From positions 71,812 through 118,886 of the forward strand of contig CAJQLY010000002.1 in NCBI GenBank assembly GCA_905479295.1: a stretch of DNA of 47,075 bases, written 5' to 3'. The notes under the pieces were generated by a model, which was given only the letters and a program-made list of their open reading frames with translations, was not told the origin of the DNA and searched no databases. Both the position numbers and the translations under genes were made by a program. Position 1 is the stretch's first letter. Each line of letters opens with the position of its first letter. The stretch comes from an uncultured Gammaproteobacteria bacterium. GTDB lineage: Bacteria; Pseudomonadota; Gammaproteobacteria; UBA4575. Positions 39,737 to 47,075 of the stretch are shown one piece after another.

Positions 39737-40624
39737 CTATAAGTCTTTTAGTACTCGTTCCATGGTGACACCTAGATCCGATGGAGTTGGAGCAACAACA
39801 ACACCTGCTTCTTCAAGTAGTTTCACTTTTTCAGCAGCACTTTCACCAACACCTGAAACAATTGCTCCAGCATGGCCCATAGTACGACCCTTAGGTGCAG
39901 TTAAGCCGGCGATGTAGGCAACCAATGGCTTAGTCATGTGATTTTTGAAGTATTCAGCTGCTTCCGCTTCTTGTGGACCGCCGATCTCACCAATCATCAT
40001 CACTGCTTTAGTATCTGGATCATTTTCGAAGTGCTCAAGGATATCGCGATGCGAACTACCATTGATTGGGTCACCACCGATACCAACTGAAGTCGTAATA
40101 CCAATACCCAGTGCCTTCATTTGTGCAGCTGCCTCGTAACCGAGGGTGCCAGAACGACCGACAATGCCGACCTCTCCTTGCATGTAAATGTGACCTGGCA
40201 TAATACCTAGCATGGCTTTTCCTGGGCTGATGGTGCCTGCACAGTTAGGACCGGTTAGGACCATGCGATCTTCTTTCTTGTAACGGTACATGTAGCGCTT
40301 AACCGTCATCATGTCTTGTGCTGGGATACCATCGGTAATCGCAACACAGTACTTAATACCAGCATCGGCTGCTTCCATGATCGAATCTGCAGCAAAGGCT
40401 GAAGGTACAAAGATAATACTAGCTTCTGCACCAGCTTCATCTACTGCTTCTTTAACCGTGTTGAAAACCGGCTTGCCCATGTGTTCTTGTCCGCCTTTAC
40501 CTGGCGTAACACCACCTACAAGGTTAGTGCCGTATTCCATCATCTCTTCAGCGTGGAAGGTACCAATCTTGCCGGTGAAACCCTGTACGATGACGCGGGT
40601 TTTTTCATTTAGTAATACAGTCAT
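39737..40624 (-). CDS. mtkB: Malate-CoA ligase (malate thiokinase) subunit beta, SucD-like
   Basis: TRVIVQGFTGKIGTFHAEEMMEYGTNLVGGVTPGKGG, GPNCAGTISPGKAMLGIMPG, GRSGTLGYEA; next to mcl/mtkA/hpr. Confidence 0.9.
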   Translation of the reverse strand: MTVLLNEKTRVIVQGFTGKIGTFHAEEMMEYGTNLVGGVTPGKGGQEHMGKPVFNTVKEAVDEAGAEASIIFVPSAFAADSIMEAADAGIKYCVAITDGIPAQDMMTVKRYMYRYKKEDRMVLTGPNCAGTISPGKAMLGIMPGHIYMQGEVGIVGRSGTLGYEAAAQMKALGIGITTSVGIGGDPINGSSHRDILEHFENDPDTKAVMMIGEIGGPQEAEAAEYFKNHMTKPLVAYIAGLTAPKGRTMGHAGAIVSGVGESAAEKVKLLEEAGVVVAPTPSDLGVTMERVLKDL

Positions 40625-40638
40625 TTGTCTCTCCCTAC

Positions 40639-41814
40639 TTAAGCGCCGACCGCTTTGTTACGGGCTTCTACTGCTTTTTCAGCAGCTTCCGCTAAAGTAT
40701 TTGCAGTGATAATCGGTAAGCCACTTTCGGCTATGATCTTTTGGCCTAGCTCTTCGTTGGTACCGGATAAGCGACAAATTAATGGCACTTTGACGTCCAC
40801 TTGCTTGTAGGCTTGAACCACACCTTCAGCAATCCAATCACAACGGTTAATGCCAGCGAAGATATTGACTAGGAAAGCTTTAACGCCTTCATCGGCCAAT
40901 ACTAATTCAAAGGCACGTGCTACACGCTCAGGTGATGCACCACCACCGATGTCTAGGAAGTTGGCTGGGTTGCCACCCTTGTGCTTAAGCATGTCGAGTG
41001 AAGCCATTGCTAGGCCAGCACCATTAATCATGCAGCCGATGTCGCCATCGAGGCCAACGTAGCTTAGGCCATAATCCGATGCTGCAGACTCACGTGGATC
41101 TTCTTGAGATTTATCACGAAGTTCAGCGATCTGAGGGCGACGGAATAAGGCATTAGTGTCGAAAGCCATCTTAGCGTCTAATGCGCGGATGTGACCGTCA
41201 CCAGTCACAACTAATGGGTTGATTTCAACCATAGTTGCATCTAACTCACGGAAAGAACGGTAAGCACCTTTCAGTGTTTGTACCGCTTGGCTGATCATTT
41301 TTGGCTCTAAGCCTAAATTGAACGCAATTTCACGTGCTTGAAAATCGGTGAGACCAACAGTCGGCTCGATTTCAGTACGCATAATAGCGTCTGGGTTCTT
41401 GTCAGCAACCTCTTCAATCTCCATACCACCTTCAGTAGAAGAGATAATGGCGATGCGTTGCTTTACACGATCTAGTACTAGACCAACGTAGAGCTCGCGC
41501 TGAATATCAGTCGCTTCTTCAATGTAGAGGCGATAGATAACCTTGCCCTGTGGGCCAGTTTGGTGAGTTACTAGGGTCTTACCTAGTAATTCAGTCGCTG
41601 CAGCCAGCACTTCTTCTTCAGATGTGCAGAACTTGATGCCACCAGCTTTGCCGCGGGCACCTGAATGAATTTGTGCCTTTACGACCCATTTGTCGCCACC
41701 AATTTCTTTGGCGCGATATACCGCTTGCTCAGGACTGTAAGCTAGTCCGCCTTGCGAAATACTAACTCCGAACTTGGAGAGCAGCTCTTTTGCTTGATAC
41801 TCGTGAATGTCCAC
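40639..41814 (-). CDS. mtkA: Malate-CoA ligase (malate thiokinase) subunit alpha, SucC-like
   Basis: [78 protein letters not shown] start at 41814 preceded by GGAGGAG; track start at 41880 is too long. Confidence 0.92.
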   Translation of the reverse strand: MDIHEYQAKELLSKFGVSISQGGLAYSPEQAVYRAKEIGGDKWVVKAQIHSGARGKAGGIKFCTSEEEVLAAATELLGKTLVTHQTGPQGKVIYRLYIEEATDIQRELYVGLVLDRVKQRIAIISSTEGGMEIEEVADKNPDAIMRTEIEPTVGLTDFQAREIAFNLGLEPKMISQAVQTLKGAYRSFRELDATMVEINPLVVTGDGHIRALDAKMAFDTNALFRRPQIAELRDKSQEDPRESAASDYGLSYVGLDGDIGCMINGAGLAMASLDMLKHKGGNPANFLDIGGGASPERVARAFELVLADEGVKAFLVNIFAGINRCDWIAEGVVQAYKQVDVKVPLICRLSGTNEELGQKIIAESGLPIITANTLAEAAEKAVEARNKAVGA

Positions 41815-41855
41815 GGCATCTCCTCCCATATAAAGTGATTTACAATAAAAAATAT

Positions 41856-41878
41856 GCGGGCGGCCCGAGGCCACCCGC
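41856..41878 (-). terminator. Terminator-like hairpin with U-rich tail in the mtkA 5' leader
   Basis: Minus strand: GCGGGTGGC ctcgg GCCGCCCGC followed by ATATTTTTT; 41 nt upstream of the GTG start. Confidence 0.75.
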
Positions 41879-41920
41879 AAAATCTGGTAACGCTAGTTAC
41901 TTACAAAATGTACTAACTAA

Positions 41921-41974
41921 ACAACGCTTGGGGTGTTATGGCGTATGAACTCTACGGCTCATATACAGCGTTGT
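41921..41974 (-). other. Nested stem-loop element in the mcl-mtkA intergenic region (candidate leader RNA)
   Basis: Outer 8-bp arms ACAACGCT/AGCGTTGT enclose TATGA/TCATA; precedes the leader terminator hairpin. Confidence 0.4.
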
Positions 41975-41977
41975 GAC

Positions 41978-42007
41978 ATTTTATGGGCACCTTGCAGGTG
42001 AACGCAA
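41978..42007 (-). promoter_or_regulatory. Possible sigma70-type promoter for mtkA
   Basis: Minus strand TTGCGT - 18 bp - TAAAAT just upstream of the nested stem. Confidence 0.3.
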
Positions 42008-42013
42008 GGTGCC
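41986..42013. repeat. 10-bp perfect inverted repeat after mcl
   Basis: GGCACCTTGC aggtgaac GCAAGGTGCC, 18 bp beyond the mcl stop; no T-run on either side. Confidence 0.7.
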
Positions 42014-42031
42014 AAATCGCATAAAAGTATG

Positions 42032-42982
42032 CTAGGAAGCGCTGTTTTTCTCAGCGATTGCCTCTGCAGCGCGGACAACATTCTCTGCCATACGTGCTGA
42101 AGCAGCATCAATCATCTTACCGTCTAGAGAGGCAGCGCCACGACCTTCAGCAGCAGCTTTTGCAAGCTCCTCAAGGATACGATGGGCCTTAGTGACCTCA
42201 GCTTCTGGTGGAGAGAAAACTTCATTAGCGAGTTCAATTTGAGATGGGTGGATTGCCCACTTACCCTCGATGCCAAGTGCTGCACCACGGCGAGCCGCTA
42301 GCATGAAGCCATCAGGATCGTTGAAATCACCAAAAGGGCCGTCAATAGGACGCAAACCATAAGCGCGACAAGCAACTGTCATTCTTGAAATGGCATGGTG
42401 CCATTGATCACCAGGATAATCTGGATTCAAGCCACCAATGTTGACAGTACGTGCACGGTTACTAGCTGCATAGTCTGCAACACCAAAGTGCATCGCTTCC
42501 ATGCGAGGGCTAGAAGTCGCGATTGCTTCAACATTAGCCATGCCAAGTGCAGTCTCGATTAAAGCCTCGAGGCCAATTCTATTGCTAAAGCCTTTGGCTT
42601 CTTCAATTTGAGTGACCATTGCATCGACCATGTAAACGTCAGCAGGGTTACCTACTTTAGGAATCAAGATGGTGTCTAACTTGTCACCAGCCTGTTCAAC
42701 AACGTCTACCACATCACGATACATGTAATGTGTGTCTAAACCGTTGATTCGGATCGATACAGTCTTACCTTTACCTGCCCAATCGATGTCATTTAGCGCT
42801 TCAATGACGTTTTTGCGCGCCTGGAATTTATCATCCGGTGCAACTGCGTCTTCAAGGTCTAAAAATACGTAGTCGGCTGCAGAATCTGCAGCCTTCTCGA
42901 TCATCTTTGGGTTAGAACCAGGTACAGCGAGTTCACAGCGCTGTACTCGGAGCTTTGCAGGTTTATATTGAGTGAAACTCAT
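42032..42982 (-). CDS. mcl: Malyl-CoA lyase (HpcH/HpaI/CitE family)
   Basis: RVQRCELAVPGSNPKMIEKAADSAADYVFLDLEDAVAPDDK, MEAMHFGVADYAAS, GIEGKWAIHPSQIELANEVFSP. Confidence 0.93.
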   Translation of the reverse strand: MSFTQYKPAKLRVQRCELAVPGSNPKMIEKAADSAADYVFLDLEDAVAPDDKFQARKNVIEALNDIDWAGKGKTVSIRINGLDTHYMYRDVVDVVEQAGDKLDTILIPKVGNPADVYMVDAMVTQIEEAKGFSNRIGLEALIETALGMANVEAIATSSPRMEAMHFGVADYAASNRARTVNIGGLNPDYPGDQWHHAISRMTVACRAYGLRPIDGPFGDFNDPDGFMLAARRGAALGIEGKWAIHPSQIELANEVFSPPEAEVTKAHRILEELAKAAAEGRGAASLDGKMIDAASARMAENVVRAAEAIAEKNSAS

Positions 42983-42994
42983 AAAAATAAACCT

Positions 42995-44266
42995 CTATTT
43001 TTTAGCAGCAGTCTTGCGCTTGGCAGGAGCACGCTTCTTAGGGGCTGCTTTCTTAGCACCACCGAAGGCTGGGATATCTTTAGCTGTTGAACGGTAATAC
43101 TCAACCGCTGCACCAACACCACTTCCTGGCTTGATCTTAATACCAGCATCACGCATAGCCATCTCAACACCACCAAGGGCAGACATCATGCGAACATCGC
43201 TGTTGTCGCCTAAGTGACCGATACGGAAAACCTTACCAGCTACCTGTGTTAAGCCAGCACCTAGTGAGATGTTGTAACGGTGGTATGCAATATGAATAAC
43301 TTCAGCTGCATTAACGTTCTTAGGAGAAAGAATCGCTGTAACTGTGTCAGAACATAGCTTTGGAGACGCTGCACAAGGAGATAGACCCCATGCTTTAACG
43401 GCTTTACGAACACCTTCCGCTAGGCGGTGGTGACGAGCAAATACGTTATCAAGGCCTTCGTCCAACAGTAGGTCCATAGAGGCACGTAAACCGCGCAACA
43501 TTGGAACTGAAGGTGTGTAAGGGAAGAAACCGTCTTTGTTAGTTGTGATGTGATCTTTGATGTCCAAGAAACAACGTGGGCAAGTCGCAGTTTTGCTAGC
43601 GCGAAGTGCTTTCTGGCTGAATGCGATCAAAGCCATACCTGCTGGCAACATGAAACCTTTCTGCGAACCACTGACGGCTACGTCAATGTTCCACTCGTCC
43701 ATGCGGAAATCAATACTGGCAACTGAGCTTACGCCGTCAACCATGTAGATTGCTGGGTGACCGATATCTTTAATTGCTTTACCAAGTGCGCCGATGTCAC
43801 TAGTAACACCAGTAGCAGTTTCGTTATGACAAGCGATAACCGCTTTAATATTATGCTTTTTGTCAGCACGTAGACGCTTCTTGAATTCAGCAACTGGAAC
43901 GCCTTGGCCCCAAATTACATCAACTAGCTCTACATTTAGGCCTAAACGAACAGCCATGTCATACCATAGGTGACTGAATTGACCGAAACGTGAAGTTAGG
44001 ATCGTGTCGCCTGGGTTTAGTGTGTTGGTAATTGCAATTTCCCAACCGGCTGTGCCAGTTGCAGGGAAAATGAAGCTTTGACCTTTCTTGGTTTGGAAGA
44101 TCTTGTTCAGATCTTTCAGTAGTGGCAGAACCAATTCAGGAAGGTCTGGTGCACGATGGTCTTCCTGTGGAACGACCATTGCATTCATTACTTCATTAGG
44201 AATATGTGTAGGACCAGGAGCAAATAAATAATTGCGTCCAGGGAAGGCAAGCTTTTTACCAGGCAT
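42995..44266 (-). CDS. sgaA: Serine-glyoxylate aminotransferase with lysine/alanine/proline-rich C-terminal tail
   Basis: PGRNYLFAPGPTHIPNEVMNAM, YMVDGVSSVASIDFRMDEWNIDVAVSGSQKGFMLPAGM; tail GGAKKAAPKKRAPAKRKTAAKK. Confidence 0.92.
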   Translation of the reverse strand: MPGKKLAFPGRNYLFAPGPTHIPNEVMNAMVVPQEDHRAPDLPELVLPLLKDLNKIFQTKKGQSFIFPATGTAGWEIAITNTLNPGDTILTSRFGQFSHLWYDMAVRLGLNVELVDVIWGQGVPVAEFKKRLRADKKHNIKAVIACHNETATGVTSDIGALGKAIKDIGHPAIYMVDGVSSVASIDFRMDEWNIDVAVSGSQKGFMLPAGMALIAFSQKALRASKTATCPRCFLDIKDHITTNKDGFFPYTPSVPMLRGLRASMDLLLDEGLDNVFARHHRLAEGVRKAVKAWGLSPCAASPKLCSDTVTAILSPKNVNAAEVIHIAYHRYNISLGAGLTQVAGKVFRIGHLGDNSDVRMMSALGGVEMAMRDAGIKIKPGSGVGAAVEYYRSTAKDIPAFGGAKKAAPKKRAPAKRKTAAKK

Positions 44267-44340
44267 AAAAGGACCCTTATATAGTGTTTAGAAACTGAGT
44301 TTAAATGATGTGTTGAATCTTACTGCCAGCCGAAATAAAT

Positions 44341-44346
44341 ATTATA
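44341..44346 (-). promoter_or_regulatory. Candidate -10 box for sgaA
   Basis: TATAAT on the minus strand 75 bp upstream of the sgaA ATG; no convincing -35. Confidence 0.35.
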
Positions 44347-44423
44347 TAGCTAGCACATACGAATAAATGATCGCAGCAGATCTTCCAAGCCATCTCAAAT
44401 GAGTGCTGGCGATTTTTTCAACA

Positions 44424-44484
44424 ACACCCGAAAAGTTCATCATAATGCCACAGAGGTTAGGCCCTCTCAAGGGTGTTTTTTTTT
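44424..44484 (+). terminator. Plus-strand terminator-like structure with T9 tract
   Basis: ACACCC...AGAGGttaggcCCTCTcaaGGGTGT followed by T9 (44476-44484). Confidence 0.55.
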
Positions 44485-44514
44485 GGAATAGCCCTACTAC
44501 AGGGTAGTTTCTGA

Positions 44515-45363
44515 CTAAATTGGGAGTATGCCTTGCAGACTGGCAGCCTTAACTGTGTTTTCTAGCAGGCAGGCGACGGTCATTGGGCCGGTGCCAGCAG
44601 GCATTGGTGTCACGCCACCGGCGATTTTTTCTACCGAGGTAAAATCGACATCACCGAGGATGCCGTCAGCTGTACGCGTCACACCTACATCAAAGACCAT
44701 CGCACCAGGCTTCACATGGGCTGCTGTAATCATACCGGCCGAGCCTACTGCGGAGACTAAGATGTCGGCGCGTTGACAGATCTCGACTAAGTTTTCACTG
44801 CGAGAGTGGGCTAGGGTGACGGTAGCATCTGCGCCGCGTGCTGAGAGTAAAAGCATCTGCGGTAGGCCAACTAAGGAGGAGCGACCGACGACCACTGCTG
44901 TTTTGCCGCAAGTCGGGATGTTATAGGCTTCAATCAGACGCATAACACCAAGTGGCGTACAGGGAACTAATTGGTTTTGGCCTTGGATTAGGCGTCCCAT
45001 ATTGACTTCGGTTAGACCATCGACATCTTTTTCGGCCGGAATCTTGGCTAACACACGGTCTTTATTAATATGTTTGGGTAGGGGTAGTTGAACCAGGATG
45101 CCATTGACGTTGTCGTCACTGGCTAATTTTTCAATTTCAGCTTCTAGGCTTTGCTGATCGATGTCTTTTTGCAGGCTAACATGTTTTGAATGGATACCTG
45201 CGGCGTGCGCCTCACGGTGCTTCATGCCGACATACAGTTTGCTTGCAGGGTCTTCGCCAACTAAAACGGTGGCTAGAGTAATTTGAATATCGCTAAATTG
45301 AGCTAACTGGGTTTTGATCTGATTGCGTAGTTGGATAGCAACTTTTTTGCCGTCAATGATCAA
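44515..45363 (-). CDS. folD: Bifunctional methylene-THF dehydrogenase / methenyl-THF cyclohydrolase
   Basis: VGEDPASKLYVGMKHREAHAAGIHSKH, GILVQLPLPKHI, PCTPLGVMRLIEAY, VVGRSSLVGLPQMLLL, GGVTPMPAGTGPMTVACLLENT. Confidence 0.96.
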   Translation of the reverse strand: MIIDGKKVAIQLRNQIKTQLAQFSDIQITLATVLVGEDPASKLYVGMKHREAHAAGIHSKHVSLQKDIDQQSLEAEIEKLASDDNVNGILVQLPLPKHINKDRVLAKIPAEKDVDGLTEVNMGRLIQGQNQLVPCTPLGVMRLIEAYNIPTCGKTAVVVGRSSLVGLPQMLLLSARGADATVTLAHSRSENLVEICQRADILVSAVGSAGMITAAHVKPGAMVFDVGVTRTADGILGDVDFTSVEKIAGGVTPMPAGTGPMTVACLLENTVKAASLQGILPI

Positions 45364-45394
45364 TGGCGTAGGCTCGTGTGGAGAAGTTATTGAA

Positions 45395-45408
45395 TGCTCA
45401 ATTGAGCA
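45395..45408. promoter_or_regulatory. 14-bp perfect palindrome upstream of folD (operator candidate)
   Basis: TGCTCAATTGAGCA, 32 bp upstream of the folD start. Confidence 0.35.
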
Positions 45409-45419
45409 AGATTAATGTT

Positions 45420-45451
45420 CCTGCGACTAATTTTCAATCATTAGTCGCAGG
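45420..45451. terminator. 11-bp perfect-stem hairpin after the ftr-like gene
   Basis: CCTGCGACTAA ttttcaatca TTAGTCGCAGG shortly beyond the ftr-like stop. Confidence 0.6.
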
Positions 45452-45468
45452 AGATGCTACTTTACTAA

Positions 45469-46392
45469 CTACGCTGCAGGCTGCTTATCAGGATGCAGGT
45501 AGATGAAACTCTTACCTAGACGACCACCGTAGTTACCGGCAGAGATCATTAGCAGACCTTCGGTGTCTTTCGACGCATTAATAGCTGCTTGGGTTGCCTT
45601 GATGATGCAATCCATGTCGCGGCCATTCATGATGATTTCCATGACAGAGTTCACACCTTCAGGTAAGCCATGCTCTACTGTTGGATCATCTTGTAGCAAA
45701 GGACAGAACTTCTCAAAGGTACTCGCAATGGTGAAGTCATAGTCACTACCGGCTTTTGAGCCACTACCCGCGACACCGCCGGGGAAGGTTGTGATTACGC
45801 CATCAACTGGTGCGATTGCTTCGCAACCCTTCTCTGCCGCTTCTAATGCAGAGTCAGTGTCTTTGCCGAAGAACCATAGATTGCCACCCATTAGGCCATC
45901 AGAACGACCTAAACGACGATCCATGATGTATTCACCACCAAGGATTGGCACCCACCACATTTTGCGGCCAAAACGCTCAATACGTTTTTGGTAGCCGTTA
46001 CCGAAGTAAGCGACTTTACGACCCATGTGGAAGTACTCTTCTGAATCAATCAAGTTAAAGCATGATGCCGTAGGGCAGGTCATGACATTTTGACTAATAC
46101 GGACTAGAGCAGACTTTTCTAGGCGATCATTACGATCTTTCCAGAAACGTGGCACATGCATTTGAACAATAGCGCCTGGGCGACCATCAGGAGTTTCGAA
46201 AGTCTCGTCACCACCTGGGCCTACATAGCGGTCCATGCCTGCTTCACAGTCACATAAAATAGAGCTAGAACCGTTACCTACTGCCGCGTTTACCGCGTGG
46301 TCAACCCACTTACGGTTCTTGGCAGTGATTAAGAACTCAACATATAAGCTCTTAAACGCTTCTGCATAAGTATCATCAATTAACGCACTCAT
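45469..46392 (-). CDS. Ftr/FhcD-like formyltransferase (formylmethanofuran:tetrahydromethanopterin formyltransferase family)
   Basis: LIDDTYAEAF, CDCEAGMDR...ETPDGRPGAIVQ, VMTCPTASCFN, TTFPGGVAGSGSKAGS, ISAGNYGGRLGKSFIYLHP match the Ftr family. Confidence 0.82.
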   Translation of the reverse strand: MSALIDDTYAEAFKSLYVEFLITAKNRKWVDHAVNAAVGNGSSSILCDCEAGMDRYVGPGGDETFETPDGRPGAIVQMHVPRFWKDRNDRLEKSALVRISQNVMTCPTASCFNLIDSEEYFHMGRKVAYFGNGYQKRIERFGRKMWWVPILGGEYIMDRRLGRSDGLMGGNLWFFGKDTDSALEAAEKGCEAIAPVDGVITTFPGGVAGSGSKAGSDYDFTIASTFEKFCPLLQDDPTVEHGLPEGVNSVMEIIMNGRDMDCIIKATQAAINASKDTEGLLMISAGNYGGRLGKSFIYLHPDKQPAA

Positions 46393-47028
46393 TTAGTCTC
46401 TTCCTTGGCCTTCGTAAACAGCATCTTCAGTGACTACTTTGTCCATGTAGACGTCGTGTGGAGCAACAAGAACGTTGTCAAACAACTGTGACTCATAGCC
46501 CATTGCGATTAATGGTGCATCGGCACGTACTTTTTCAAGTAGACGATCATAGTAACCTTGACCATTACCCATACGACCACCGTTACGGTCAAAGCCAACA
46601 CCTGGAACCATAACTAGATCTAGATCGCCTGCTTCAACTTCTTTTGTTGGGTTACCCCACATATCTTTTGGTGGCTCAAGGATGTCCCACTTACCAACAA
46701 CCATCTCTTCCAAGCTTTCCATCCACCATAGGCCAAGCTTGTTGTCGCCATTTTCGTCTTCGGTGCAGTAAGGAACGATAATTTTCTTTTCGCCCTTAGC
46801 TACTTCAGCAAGTAACTCTGGCTTAGTACGTAGCTCAGAACGGCAATCGATGTACCACATGATAGTGTGAGCGTTCTTATATTCTGGTAGCTCAAGAAAA
46901 CGAGCAACCGCTTTCGCGCTGACTTCGTCTTTGTTGTCTTGGGCGTTACGACGATCATATGCTTCACGACGCATCTTGTTCTTGCGTTCCATGATCGCTT
47001 CTAATTCTTCTGGTGTCAGTGACATCAA
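46393..47028 (-). CDS. 5-formyltetrahydrofolate cyclo-ligase-like protein
   Basis: KNKMRREAYDRR N-terminus, DLDLVMVPGVGFDRNGGRMGNGQGYYDRLLEK (5-FCL signature region); stop abuts the ftr-like start with no gap. Confidence 0.85.
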   Translation of the reverse strand: MMSLTPEELEAIMERKNKMRREAYDRRNAQDNKDEVSAKAVARFLELPEYKNAHTIMWYIDCRSELRTKPELLAEVAKGEKKIIVPYCTEDENGDNKLGLWWMESLEEMVVGKWDILEPPKDMWGNPTKEVEAGDLDLVMVPGVGFDRNGGRMGNGQGYYDRLLEKVRADAPLIAMGYESQLFDNVLVAPHDVYMDKVVTEDAVYEGQGRD

Positions 47029-47075
47029 CTGCTCCTGTTGGTAGGTAGTGACTAGTAGGGCTATAAAAAGGGGCT

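Noticed and set aside
40639-41814. sucC/sucD-like genes as succinyl-CoA synthetase of the TCA cycle
   Set aside because: Placement between mcl/sgaA and hprA/ppc, and no sucAB/lpd neighbours, favours malate thiokinase; final assignment needs phylogeny.
1-47075. CRISPR arrays, tRNA/rRNA genes, IS elements, prophage or toxin-antitoxin loci
   Set aside because: No regularly spaced repeats, no convincing cloverleaf, and no transposase, integrase or phage-like proteins among the ORFs.

Overview
This 47 kb window is gene-dense gammaproteobacterial-type chromosome. Roughly 1-33.7 kb is ordinary core genome: lgt-thyA-folA, lptD-surA-pdxA-...-ksgA-apaG-apaH, an RND efflux pair, metA-like, an HMCES/YedK-like gene, mrdA-rodA-mltB-rlpA-dacA-dat-ybeD, murU-amgK-argA, and a RegB/RegA-type redox two-component system. 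Roughly 34.9-47 kb (minus strand) is a methylotrophy island: mtdA, ppc, hprA, mtkB, mtkA, mcl, sgaA, folD, then an Ftr/FhcD-like formyltransferase directly abutting a divergent 5-formyl-THF cyclo-ligase-like gene. This is an almost complete serine-cycle C1 assimilation cluster. The points most worth a second look are: (1) the folD/ftr-like/5-FCL-like trio, with no fhcABC, mch or fch in view; (2) a 217-nt mcl-mtkA intergenic region with promoter / nested stem / U-tract hairpin / RBS order, resembling a riboswitch or attenuator leader; (3) a PEP carboxylase that appears to have lost aspartate-inhibitor residues; (4) a histone-H1-like KKAAPKKRAPAKRKTAAKK tail on serine-glyoxylate aminotransferase; (5) tandem hairpins in front of ppc and a possible small RNA opposite the sgaA leader. 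All calls come from reading sequence and recalled family knowledge; no database search was run.
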